Below, piece by piece: positions 27,201 to 33,750 of a stretch of DNA of 39,325 bases (position 1 is its first letter; every line of letters starts with the position of its first letter). The position numbers and the translations under genes were made by a program. The notes beneath the pieces are model-generated. The model saw nothing but the letters and a program-made list of their open reading frames with translations, did not search any database and was not told the origin of the DNA. Source of the stretch: an uncultured Mycoplasmatota bacterium (GTDB taxonomy: Bacteria; Bacillota_I; Bacilli_A; RF39; UBA660); the NCBI GenBank assembly GCA_947056845.1, contig CAMSCJ010000015.1:1-39325 (forward strand), read 5' to 3'.

Positions 27201-27642
27201 CGTTGGATACATCTATATATTCACCATATCCATATCTCTCAGTATAAAATTCAATTAAGTAATTACTAATATATTCCCAAATTAATGCCTGTGTTGCCAT
27301 ATAATATCGCTCGTTTTGGTGCCCGGGATAATCATACCCATAATAAACAACTTTATTAAGATAATCTTGCGTTACTTTATCATAATTAGTATCAGCAAGT
27401 GCCATACCATTATATTCATATTTTGTAATTGGGGCAATTGGATCCATACAAAATGCAGTTTTACCATTTAATGTAAATTTGAATTGGATATCCGAACCAT
27501 AATGATCTGGCATACCATTTTGGACATAGTAAATATTTTCATAATTATCCTTTACTAAATTATATTTGCTAAGGGCTTTAATTTTAGGTATCCAAAATAG
27601 TGATAATAAAATAATAATTAAAAATATTGTTTTTCTCTGAAT
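24247..27642 (-). CDS. thioester-domain, Cna-B-repeat LPxTG surface adhesin (AUU start)
   Basis: 1131 residues if begun at ATT 27640-27642, seven bases behind GGAGG. That start restores a signal peptide (QRKTIFLIIILLSLFWIPKIKA); no ATG, GTG or TTG exists between the upstream in-frame stop (27667-27669) and ATG 27511-27513. Next comes a thioester domain: FCMDP supplies the Cys and YMATQALIWE the Gln of the internal Cys-Gln bond that can bind host protein covalently. Then about eight Cna-B/SpaA domains follow in two alternating types: one with KLDK...LPIK...FYNTL, another with GEIFN..TG...ANEDI...GDY(C)xxETKT. The C-terminus is LPNTG, a membrane span and basic tail KYEQKKEKGKNF, so it is sortase-anchored to the wall. 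The downstream sortase is its likely partner. An exposed host-binding protein is a strong inference. Confidence 0.85.
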   Translation of the reverse strand: MQRKTIFLIIILLSLFWIPKIKALSKYNLVKDNYENIYYVQNGMPDHYGSDIQFKFTLNGKTAFCMDPIAPITKYEYNGMALADTNYDKVTQDYLNKVVYYGYDYPGHQNERYYMATQALIWEYISNYLIEFYTERYGYGEYIDVSNEKNEIISLINNHNNLPNFVNKNYNYDPTNYLEFVDNNLNNFEIIESNWSDMIIENNKLKIQNLQNFIGKIDIKLKRKTYRDDTPMYYYEADTQSMISGGKLNDIEASLSIDIVGAKIKINKLDKNSNLPIKDKNIKFNIINMQTNDYVYINGNRDLSINSDGYLITNPIPYGEYKIIEIENNFKYELNPDEVKIVVDENTINENNIYELNFYNTLKRGNIIITKIDKDSKKHLSGVEFGLYATVDITTSDGQVHYVKGQLIEKGITDDQGLLVFKNLIYGDYYVKEEKAINGYINDNENYTVNLNRPEYNLLITNELEKGSITIQKYGEIFDEKTLNYNLKELENVEFKLIANEDIVAPEGTIYYKKGDTVTIKKTDKTGRIDFENLILGDYCFIETKTLSGYRIDENYNCYDLKTLYGVYVEKINYLKRGHLKLNKLDKHFNLPIKNSRIKFQIKNLDTNQYISIDGSNTLEINDDGYLIVDNLLYGTYEIKEISTSPIYELNKEPLIIKVNDKTVNEDNFVEVNFYNTLKKGSINITKSGEKFNFKTGNYEITDLSDIEFSLYANEDILSYDLGIIYSKGDIIDIQSTNKKGQIKFDNLVLGSYCIKETRTNDNYILDNNNYCFNLLDNEIENLEVTNYLKKGNIKLIKLDKDSKLPIKNSHIKFQIKNLEKNRYIYINETKDLVIDSEGYLVINNLPYGTYEIKEVSASEGYLMEKESKIIKLNDTLIDSKQNTLEVEFYNTKKQGKIIVNKKGEIFNYKTGKYSYKPLENIEFTLIANDDIITSDMVKHYKSGDIVKVGATNDDGNLIFDNLILGKYCLIETKTKKGYIMDDTYHCFNLLETNNQEMALTNYLAKSNLKILKIDSITKEPIKNVTFEIYNGDNLIGKFKTDKNGYIELKNIPKTTYKIKEVKTNNKYILNDKLYSIDLSKQNEIVIENDKKIDLPNTGLHDYTIIISGSMIIVGLILYKYEQKKEKGKNF

Positions 27643-27786
27643 AATAATTCCTCCTTCTCTTATCCCCTATCATTCTTCATATATAACATACAACAAAAGT
27701 TATAATATTCCTTTTTCAATATAAAAAAATCACTTAATAATGAGTTTAGAATATAATAAATTGATAAGAAAGGGAGGAGATAAATA

Positions 27787-28788
27787 ATGAAAAAGATAAT
27801 TTTTTCTCTAATTGGCATTTTAATTATTCTTGGTATTATTTTTATTCCTAGTATATTTAAAAAAGACGATAAACTGACACAAGTAAAAGTTGCTGAAGTT
27901 GCTCATAGTATTTTTTATGCACCGCAATATATTGCCGATTCTTTAGGTTATTTTGAAGAAGAAGGCTTAGATGTTGAAATTATTCTAGCATCAGGAGCAG
28001 ATAAAGTAACAGCGGCTGTTCTATCAGGTGATGTTCAAATAGGTTTTTCAGGTAGTGAAGCAACTATTTATGTTTATAATCAAGGTGAAAATGATTATTT
28101 AGTTAATTTTTCAGCATTGACTAAAAGAGATGGTAGTTTCATTGTTTCAAGAGAAAAATATGATAATTTTACTCTAAACGATATGATTGGTAAAACTGTT
28201 ATCGGTGGTAGAAAAGGTGGTATGCCTGTAATGACATTTGAATGGGCACTACGTGAAGCTGGTATTAATCCAACTAGTGATGTAGAAATAGATACAAGTA
28301 TCGCATTCGGCGCAATGTCTGGAGCTTTTATTGGTGGTACTGGAGATTTTGTTAATCTATTTGAACCACAAGCTTTACAAATTGAACAACAAGGTTATGG
28401 TTATGTTGTTGCATCACTAGGTGAACTTGGTGGGGTCGTTCCATATACAGCATATAACGCTAAAAAAAGTTATATTGAAAATAACCCAGAAGTAATAGAA
28501 AAATTTACACGAGCTATTCAAAAAGGACTAGACTATGTTCATAATAATTCAGCAGAAGATATTGCTAAAAACATTTTGCCTCATTTTCCGGATATATCTT
28601 TAAATGACTTAACTAAAATTGTCGAAAGATATAAAGAAAATGATTCTTGGTTTACTACAACTTATATAAATGAAGATGATTTTAATCATATACAAGAGAT
28701 TATGGAAGCATCAGGAGAATTGATAGAGAAAGTACCTTATAATAAGTTAGTTGATAATAGTTTCTCAGATAAAATAAATAATAAATAA
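27787..28788 (+). CDS. ABC transporter substrate-binding protein, NMT1/ThiY/SsuA family
   Basis: 333 residues. After an N-terminal hydrophobic segment (3-23) the type 2 periplasmic-binding fold of the NMT1 family follows: KVAEVAHSIFYAPQYIADSLGYFEEEGLDVEIILASGADKVTAAVLSGDVQIGFSGSEATI. The family captures thiamine pyrimidine precursor, riboflavin, sulfonates and similar compounds; the ligand is not evident here. There is no lipobox Cys, so it is probably held by an uncleaved anchor. A strong GGGAGGAG site precedes the ATG. The ATPase and permease genes that should serve it are at 31188-32718, separated by about 2.4 kb of opposing or non-coding sequence. Its 3' end is duplicated at 29335-29508. 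Confidence 0.88.
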   Translation: MKKIIFSLIGILIILGIIFIPSIFKKDDKLTQVKVAEVAHSIFYAPQYIADSLGYFEEEGLDVEIILASGADKVTAAVLSGDVQIGFSGSEATIYVYNQGENDYLVNFSALTKRDGSFIVSREKYDNFTLNDMIGKTVIGGRKGGMPVMTFEWALREAGINPTSDVEIDTSIAFGAMSGAFIGGTGDFVNLFEPQALQIEQQGYGYVVASLGELGGVVPYTAYNAKKSYIENNPEVIEKFTRAIQKGLDYVHNNSAEDIAKNILPHFPDISLNDLTKIVERYKENDSWFTTTYINEDDFNHIQEIMEASGELIEKVPYNKLVDNSFSDKINNK

Positions 28789-28849
28789 ATTTAAAAAAAT
28801 AAAACTGTTTGAAAATTTAATAATTTATTTTCAACAGTTTTTTTGTAAT
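28681..28849 (+). repeat. 3' end of binding-protein gene plus terminator, copy 1
   Basis: Repeats imperfectly at 29335-29508. Both copies encode VPYNKLVDN and KINNK then stop, and carry the same terminator. Confidence 0.85.
28801..28845 (+). terminator. terminator of binding-protein gene
   Basis: AACTGTTTGAAAAT pairs with ATTTTCAACAGTT, followed by a run of seven T. Confidence 0.85.
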
Positions 28850-28990
28850 ATGTTAAATTTATCTAACTATTAATTTTTTATAAATTTAATTAATATAAAA
28901 TATATGACAAAAAAAGAAATAATGTCCTTTTTTAATAAATAATATTTAATTTTTTACTATAGCTAATACTTTCTATATTATTTTAAAATA

Positions 28991-29019
28991 TTGCATAAAT
29001 TATAGATATATGCTATTAT
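28991..29019 (+). promoter_or_regulatory. promoter of antisense RNA, TA-like locus 2
   Basis: TTGCAT (28991-28996), 17-bp spacer, TATTAT (29014-29019); expected start near 29026. It shares the text ATGCTA(A/T)TATGTAT with locus 1 at the -10. Confidence 0.65.
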
Positions 29020-29025
29020 GTATGT

Positions 29026-29142
29026 AGCAAGAAAACTTGCATAAAATAAAAATGGGAATACTTAACACTCCAATGTTGAGTACTCGCCAACTGTTTGGTT
29101 TGCACTTAATCTACTGAAAGTAAATTGAGTGCTTTTTCTTTT
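29026..29142 (+). ncRNA. putative type I antitoxin (antisense) RNA, locus 2
   Basis: Elements appear in the same order as in locus 1. A 5' hairpin GCAAG-AAAA-CTTGC (29027-29040) is followed by ATAAAATAAAAA and a second hairpin ACTTAACA/TGTTGAGT (29060-29081, one G-U pair). A terminator pairs GCACTTAAT (29102-29110) with ATTGAGTGC (29124-29132) and is followed by TTTTTCTTTTTT. It converges on the 27-aa peptide gene. Transcription and regulatory effect are inferred. Confidence 0.6.
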
Positions 29143-29150
29143 TTATAGTT

Positions 29151-29234
29151 CTACGTTGCAAAAATAAAAAGTAAGGCTATAAGTGAAAGGATAATTAAAA
29201 TCAAAGCAGAGATTGAAAAATCTTTCTTAGACAT
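29151..29234 (-). CDS. 27-aa hydrophobic peptide, putative type I toxin (locus 2)
   Basis: ATG at 29232-29234, TAG at 29151-29153. The product starts MSKKDFSIS, continues as one hydrophobic membrane segment (ALILIILSLIALLFIF) and ends AT. AAGGAGG stands eight to nine bases upstream. The promoter at 29298-29326 gives a leader of about 55 nt containing GTTGAGTGCTTGCCAAC, the inverse complement (15 of 17) of sequence in the 3' part of the same transcript. Design, size, promoter spacing and convergent antisense RNA match locus 1, but the peptides differ almost completely apart from M-x-K at the start. Membrane toxicity is inferred from analogy with Fst/TxpA-type peptides. Confidence 0.65.
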   Translation of the reverse strand: MSKKDFSISALILIILSLIALLFIFAT

Positions 29235-29297
29235 AATCATCAGCCTCCTTCCAAGTGGGAAGTTGGCAAGCACTCAACTGTTATGTATTCCAATGCA

Positions 29298-29326
29298 ATT
29301 ATACTACAGGTTAACTATATGCACAA
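29298..29326 (-). promoter_or_regulatory. promoter of small peptide gene, locus 2
   Basis: Minus strand: TTGTGC (29326-29321), 17-bp spacer, TATAAT (29303-29298). Confidence 0.7.
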
Positions 29327-29334
29327 GCGAACAG

Positions 29335-29439
29335 TTTAATATTTTTACAAGAAATTACGAAAACATCTAGCAAATTAATAGATGGAGTTCCTTATAATAA
29401 GTTAGTTGATAATATTTTCTTAGATAAAATAAATAATAA
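29335..29439 (+). pseudogene. remnant of duplicated binding-protein gene, 3' end only
   Basis: Translates as QEITKTSSKLIDGVPYNKL and on to KINNK-stop, aligned with the last 32 residues of the protein at 27787-28788 (QEIMEASGELIEKVPYNKL...). There is no start, and nothing of the rest of the gene is found. The matching terminator follows at 29460-29504. The TA-like module lies between the intact gene and this remnant. Confidence 0.85.
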
Positions 29440-29459
29440 ATAAATTTGTAAAAAAAAAT

Positions 29460-29504
29460 AAAACTGTTTGAAAATTAAATAATTTGTTTTCAACAGTTTT
29501 TTTG
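29460..29504 (+). terminator. duplicated terminator behind the remnant
   Basis: Second copy of the AACTGTTTGAAAAT/ATTTTCAACAGTT-type hairpin with T run. Confidence 0.8.
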
Positions 29505-29587
29505 TAATTATTTACATTAATTTCTTATATGCATTATTATAAAAAACAAAAATATTAGTTAGATGGTTTTAATAAATTTATATAAAT

Positions 29588-30298
29588 CTATTTCATAGCA
29601 GCAATACTATCAATAATTAATTTTGACATTTGTTTTTCATGATTATGATAGTCATGAGTTGAATTAGGTATTATATGAAATTGAAATTTAGCGTTTTTAA
29701 ATCGCTTTTTAAATCTAGTTTCAACATATTTCATATCCCAACCATCATAAACATGTTCACTACTACCAGCGATTATTGAAATAAATCCTTTATAATTTAG
29801 CGGGGTTGATATATCTCGTTTTTCTTCTAATTTAAATAAGTCAGCTTTACTACCTATTGCCATTGTTGATGAAACTTTTAGTGCTGAGAATTCATTAGTA
29901 ACCATTTCGTATGGTCTATTATCTGAGACTAATTTTTTACTTTTCTCAATAAGTTCGTCATATTTTTCCCCTACCCTATGCCTAAACCTACTTACCATAT
30001 CTACTGGGCTAAGCAGGATTAACTTACTAATATCACCGATTTGTTCACAATAATATTGGACTTTTAGAGTTCCTAAACTTTGACCAACTAAAATTATATC
30101 ATCATATCCCATATCTTTAGCGTAATTAACAGCTGCCGCAACATCATAGATAGAGTCATCAAAATTTTCGTATATATTTCCAGTCTTTAATGTTTCAGTA
30201 ACGCCTCTATTTTTCCTATGAAGTCTAAAATATTGTTCTGAGCCTCTATTATTAGAAATCATGAAATCATAACCATAATAATTGAAATCTTCAAACAT
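29588..30298 (-). CDS. alpha/beta hydrolase domain, shifted out of frame from its N-terminus
   Basis: 236 residues from the first ATG (30296-30298), but this is not a real start. The same frame extends upstream to about 30367 as KTKSIIIFIHGSGGNFFKANYYED, giving the first beta strand and the HGSGG oxyanion loop of the fold. Visible motifs: SNNRGSEQ, nucleophile elbow VGQSLGT (Ser), and late His in STHDYHNH. It resembles UPF0613/DUF1749-type hydrolases. The N-terminal strand EFIILNTSDGCFLPGLIQHS lies in the reading frame of the Nudix ORF; the two frames meet at an eight-A tract (30367-30374). One A fewer would give a single Nudix-hydrolase fusion protein. Substrate unknown. Confidence 0.75.
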   Translation of the reverse strand: MFEDFNYYGYDFMISNNRGSEQYFRLHRKNRGVTETLKTGNIYENFDDSIYDVAAAVNYAKDMGYDDIILVGQSLGTLKVQYYCEQIGDISKLILLSPVDMVSRFRHRVGEKYDELIEKSKKLVSDNRPYEMVTNEFSALKVSSTMAIGSKADLFKLEEKRDISTPLNYKGFISIIAGSSEHVYDGWDMKYVETRFKKRFKNAKFQFHIIPNSTHDYHNHEKQMSKLIIDSIAAMK

Positions 30299-30317
30299 AT
30301 CTTCATAATAATTAGCT

Positions 30318-31031
30318 TTAAAAAAATTGCCCCCACTTCCATGTATAAAAATGATAATAGATTTTGTTTTTTTTATCAGAGTGTTGAATTAATCCGGGTA
30401 AAAAGCACCCATCAGATGTATTTAAAATAATGAATTCTTTTTGTCGATATACTTTATCGGTATTAGAACCGCTTATAATTTTAGATAATTCACCAAATAT
30501 ATTTATATATGCAGGAGTATTTTTAAAAACAACTTCATCGCTATTTGTTAACATTAGTTCCTGTAGCTCATAAAAATCAAACCATTTTTTATCAGTTGCT
30601 AAATATTTATTTAGTTTTATATCTTTATCTTCAATATTTGTCTTTATATAATAAAAATAAGTAAATCTTTGTTCACGTTCTTCATTTCTTTTAAGCATTG
30701 TTAAATATCTAATATCATTAGGATTAATTTCATAACCAATTTCCTCTATAGCCTTTTGTAATAATGCATCGATTAGGGTTTGATTAATCCCAACGTGATT
30801 TGCTATCATCCCCCATTTACCATTATTGTAATGAACATTATCACTTCGTCTTTGTAATAATATTTTACCATCGTTATTAATTATAAATATTGCTACTTCT
30901 TGGTGCCATAAATGTTTTTCATGAACTTCCTTTTTTGTTGCCTCTATATTGGTAACGTTTCCTTCTTCATCTAAAACCTTTAATAACATCTTATCTTTTT
31001 CTTGGTATGATTCATAATGTACTAAATTCAT
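30318..31031 (-). CDS. Nudix-like domain protein, 5' part of a frameshifted fusion gene
   Basis: 237 residues as read. Residues 1-170 are a Nudix fold of the isopentenyl-diphosphate isomerase-like group (EVHEKHLWHQEVAIFIINNDGKILLQRRS, then KWGMIANHVG, then ATDKKWFDF). The Nudix box GINQTLIDALLQKAIEEIG keeps the terminal EExxG, but the first Glu and the Arg-Glu are replaced by Ile and Gln-Lys. Normal metal-dependent pyrophosphohydrolysis is therefore doubtful. The last part, KEFIILNTSDGCFLPGLIQHSDKK, is the start of the alpha/beta hydrolase domain; after the A8 tract the frame runs into about 15 unrelated residues and stops. No start codon with ribosome site exists for a separate hydrolase, so a fusion gene broken by one base is the best reading. 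Confidence 0.75.
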   Translation of the reverse strand: MNLVHYESYQEKDKMLLKVLDEEGNVTNIEATKKEVHEKHLWHQEVAIFIINNDGKILLQRRSDNVHYNNGKWGMIANHVGINQTLIDALLQKAIEEIGYEINPNDIRYLTMLKRNEEREQRFTYFYYIKTNIEDKDIKLNKYLATDKKWFDFYELQELMLTNSDEVVFKNTPAYINIFGELSKIISGSNTDKVYRQKEFIILNTSDGCFLPGLIQHSDKKNKIYYHFYTWKWGQFF

Positions 31032-31187
31032 TTTTAATCACCTACATATATTATACAACAAAATAATAGTTTTGATTAACTTTTATTATCCTTTATCATA
31101 AAATATTAGCATTAAAATTATTGTTATATAACAAATGTCATACCCAATTTATTAATATATGCATACTATAGATTAGGGTGGAATTAT

Positions 31188-31940
31188 ATGGTGAAAAATG
31201 TTATTTTAAAAATTAAAAATATGAAAAAAATATATCATACTCCTAAAAATGAGATTTTAGCAATTGATGATTTTTCACTTGATTTATTAGATAGGGAATT
31301 TATCGCAATTGTTGGACCAAGTGGATGTGGAAAGTCAACAATATTATCTATTTTAAGTGGGATTGAGAATTTATCTAGTGGTAAAGTTGAAAATAAAAAA
31401 AATAGTAGTATAGGTTATATGCTACAAAGTGATAATTTATTTGAATGGCGAACTATTTTAGAAAATTGTTTATTAGGTCTTGAAATAAATGGTGAATTAA
31501 ATGATGAAAATAAAAAATATGTTTTAGATTTACTAGAGACATACGGCTTAAAAGATTTCATTAATGCCTATCCTAGTAATTTATCTGGTGGTATGAGACA
31601 ACGTGCTTCTTTAATTAGGACTCTAGCTACTAAACCTGATATTTTATTGATGGATGAACCATTTAGTGCCCTTGATTATCAAACTCGTTTAGCAGTTTCA
31701 GATGATGTATATAATATCATTAAAAAGGAAAAAAAAGCTGTTATTATGGTTACACATGATATATCGGAAGCAATAAGTATGGCTGATAAAGTTATTGTTT
31801 TATCAAATAGGCCAACTAAAATAAAAAAAATTATTGATATAAATTTAAGTGATAAAGCCAATCCAATTCATAATCGTAAAGCCAAAGAATTCTCTTATTA
31901 TTATGATTTAATATGGAAGGAAATTGATTTTCATGTTTAG
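31188..31940 (+). CDS. ABC transporter ATP-binding protein (SsuB/TauB/ThiZ type)
   Basis: 250 residues, energising import with the permease downstream. Walker A GPSGCGKST, Q-loop MLQSDNLFEW, signature LSGGMRQRASLIRTL, Walker B ILLMDEPFSALD, and switch His in VTHDISEA are all intact. This type serves nitrate/sulfonate/taurine/pyrimidine importers, whose binding proteins are of the NMT1 family, so the protein encoded at 27787-28788 is the likely partner. The start is just behind GGGTGG. It overlaps the permease gene by eight bases. Confidence 0.93.
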   Translation: MVKNVILKIKNMKKIYHTPKNEILAIDDFSLDLLDREFIAIVGPSGCGKSTILSILSGIENLSSGKVENKKNSSIGYMLQSDNLFEWRTILENCLLGLEINGELNDENKKYVLDLLETYGLKDFINAYPSNLSGGMRQRASLIRTLATKPDILLMDEPFSALDYQTRLAVSDDVYNIIKKEKKAVIMVTHDISEAISMADKVIVLSNRPTKIKKIIDINLSDKANPIHNRKAKEFSYYYDLIWKEIDFHV

Positions 31941-32718
31941 TAATGAGCATAAATTATATCTAAAAAATATAAGGAAAAAGAATTTATTGATTCGTTTGTC
32001 TCAATTTATTATCATAATTTTATTTATTGTTATATGGCAAATACTTGCTGATAAAAATCTAATTAATACATTTATTTTTTCAAGTCCTAAAAAAGTAATT
32101 GATACTGTTATAAATCTTCATCAGACAAATAATTTATATCAGCATATATGGATTACTGTTTATGAAACATTGATTAGTTTTTTACTAGGAACGGGAATTG
32201 GTATAGTCATTGCAACTATTATGTGGTGGAATAAATTTATCGCTAAAGTAATTGATCCCTATTTAACCGTTTTAAATAGTTTACCTAAAGTGGCATTAGG
32301 GCCTATCATAATTATTTGGTCAGGAGCTGGAATTAAATCTATAATATTGATGGCATTATTAATTTCAACTATTATAACTATTATTAATGTATATCAAGGG
32401 TTTTCGGATACAGATGTTAATAAAATTAAGTTAATGAAATCTCTAGGAGCAAACAAAAGACAAATTTATACTAAACTTATTTTACCTGCTAATTATAATA
32501 GTATTATAAGTACACTTAAAATAAATATTAGTATGTCTTTAATTGGAGTAATAATGGGTGAATTTTTAGTATCTAAATCAGGATTAGGTTATTTAATTAT
32601 GTATGGCTCACAGGTTTTTAATTTAAATTTAGTGATTGCTGGAATAGTTATATTATGTATTATTGCAGCAATTATGTATTATTTAGTTCTTTATATAGAA
32701 AAGAGATTTAAGCGATAA
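31933..32718 (+). CDS. ABC transporter permease (SsuC/ThiX type)
   Basis: About 261 residues with some six membrane segments (first at about residues 18-36) and the cytoplasmic coupling motif of binding-protein-dependent permeases (MKSLGANKRQIYTKLILPANYNSIISTLKINISMS). Together with the ATPase it forms the membrane part of the NMT1-type importer. I chose ATG 31933, overlapping the ATPase stop (ATGTTTAG); a TTG at 31924, three bases after GGAAGG, is possible. A strong terminator begins inside its last codons. Confidence 0.92.
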   Translation: MFSNEHKLYLKNIRKKNLLIRLSQFIIIILFIVIWQILADKNLINTFIFSSPKKVIDTVINLHQTNNLYQHIWITVYETLISFLLGTGIGIVIATIMWWNKFIAKVIDPYLTVLNSLPKVALGPIIIIWSGAGIKSIILMALLISTIITIINVYQGFSDTDVNKIKLMKSLGANKRQIYTKLILPANYNSIISTLKINISMSLIGVIMGEFLVSKSGLGYLIMYGSQVFNLNLVIAGIVILCIIAAIMYYLVLYIEKRFKR

Positions 32719-32728
32719 ATCTCTTTTT
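32699..32728 (+). terminator. terminator of ABC importer operon
   Basis: AAAGAGATTTA pairs with TAAATCTCTTT around a GCGA loop, T run after. It overlaps the permease stop. Confidence 0.85.
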
Positions 32729-32795
32729 AGTTTTAATAATTTGACTAATTATTTAGATAATGTTACAATTTTAATATAGGAATAGAGGTAAAAAA

Positions 32796-33713
32796 ATGAA
32801 TGATGCAAAAAATAACAAAACTTTATTAATTATGGCGGCTGGCATGGGGGCTAGATATGGGGGATTAAAGCAAATCGATCCTGTTGGCCCTAATGGCGAA
32901 TTTATAATTGATTACTCAATTTATGACGCAATTATTGCTGGATATAACAAAGTTGTAATTATTATAAAGGAAGAAAATTATGATATATTTAGAGAAACAA
33001 TTGGTAAAAGAATCGAAAATAAAATTAAAGTTGAATATGCTTTTCAACGATTAGAAAATTTGCCAGAAGGCTTTGAATTACCTGAAGGTAGAACAAAACC
33101 TTGGGGAACTGTTCATGCTATCCTTGCTGCTAAAGATTTAATTCATGAGCAATTTACCATTATAAATGCCGATGATTTTTATGGTAAGGATGCTTATTTA
33201 GTGTCCTCAAACTTTATTGACAATAATACTAATCCAACATCATTTCTTGTTACTGGATATATGATAAAAAATGTTCTATCAAAAAATGGTTCAGTTAAAC
33301 GTGGTGTATGTAAAACAATAAATAATAAATTAGAAAAATTGATTGAAAGTAAAGTTTCTGTTGTTGAAAATAAAATTATTGCTGAACCATTAGATGGTAG
33401 CGAGGCATTTATCTTACAACCAGATGATTTGGTCTCAATGAATATGTTAACATTTACACCATTACTATTTGATTATTTAGAAGTCGCCTTTAAAGACTAT
33501 TTAAAAAAGAATAAAGATAAGCTAGATACTTGTGAGCATCTAATTCCTGATGCTGTTTATCAAATGATTCTAGAACATAAAGTTAGTGTTGATGTTTTAC
33601 CAACTACAGCTATTTGGTATGGTATAACTTACAGAGAAGATAAAGATGAGGTTGTAGAAAATATTCAAAAACTAATAAAAGATGGCGAATATCCAGAAAA
33701 TTTATGGGATTAA
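32796..33713 (+). CDS. nucleotidyltransferase, NTP_transferase family
   Basis: 305 residues. The N-terminal nucleotide-binding signature is LLIMAAGMGARYGGLKQIDPVGPNGEFIIDYS, followed by KPWGTVHAILAAKDLI and the metal-binding INADDFYG. These identify a sugar-1-phosphate nucleotidyltransferase-like enzyme; the particular sugar is not evident. It is cytoplasmic and full length for this subfamily. An extended -10 TGTTACAAT (32761-32769) and AGAGG precede the ATG. It is monocistronic, ending at a terminator shared with the opposing gene. Confidence 0.9.
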   Translation: MNDAKNNKTLLIMAAGMGARYGGLKQIDPVGPNGEFIIDYSIYDAIIAGYNKVVIIIKEENYDIFRETIGKRIENKIKVEYAFQRLENLPEGFELPEGRTKPWGTVHAILAAKDLIHEQFTIINADDFYGKDAYLVSSNFIDNNTNPTSFLVTGYMIKNVLSKNGSVKRGVCKTINNKLEKLIESKVSVVENKIIAEPLDGSEAFILQPDDLVSMNMLTFTPLLFDYLEVAFKDYLKKNKDKLDTCEHLIPDAVYQMILEHKVSVDVLPTTAIWYGITYREDKDEVVENIQKLIKDGEYPENLWD

Positions 33714-33750
33714 AAAAGATTCATTTTAATTTTAAATTGAATCTTTTTTT
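33714..33750. terminator. bidirectional terminator
   Basis: AAAAAAGATTCA pairs with TGAATCTTTTTT; serves the convergent genes on both sides and overlaps the minus-strand stop. Confidence 0.8.

Noticed and set aside
27661..27786. Thiamine (TPP) or other riboswitch before the NMT1-type binding-protein gene
   Set aside because: The leader is short and AT-rich; I see no CTGAGA-type TPP core or other conserved riboswitch motif.
30361..30377. Slippery heptamer A-AAA-AAC at the Nudix/hydrolase junction as a programmed -1 frameshift site
   Set aside because: It is in the correct zero-frame phase, but a -1 slip leads into the third frame; the hydrolase frame needs +1 (or -2). Homopolymer length change explains the data better.
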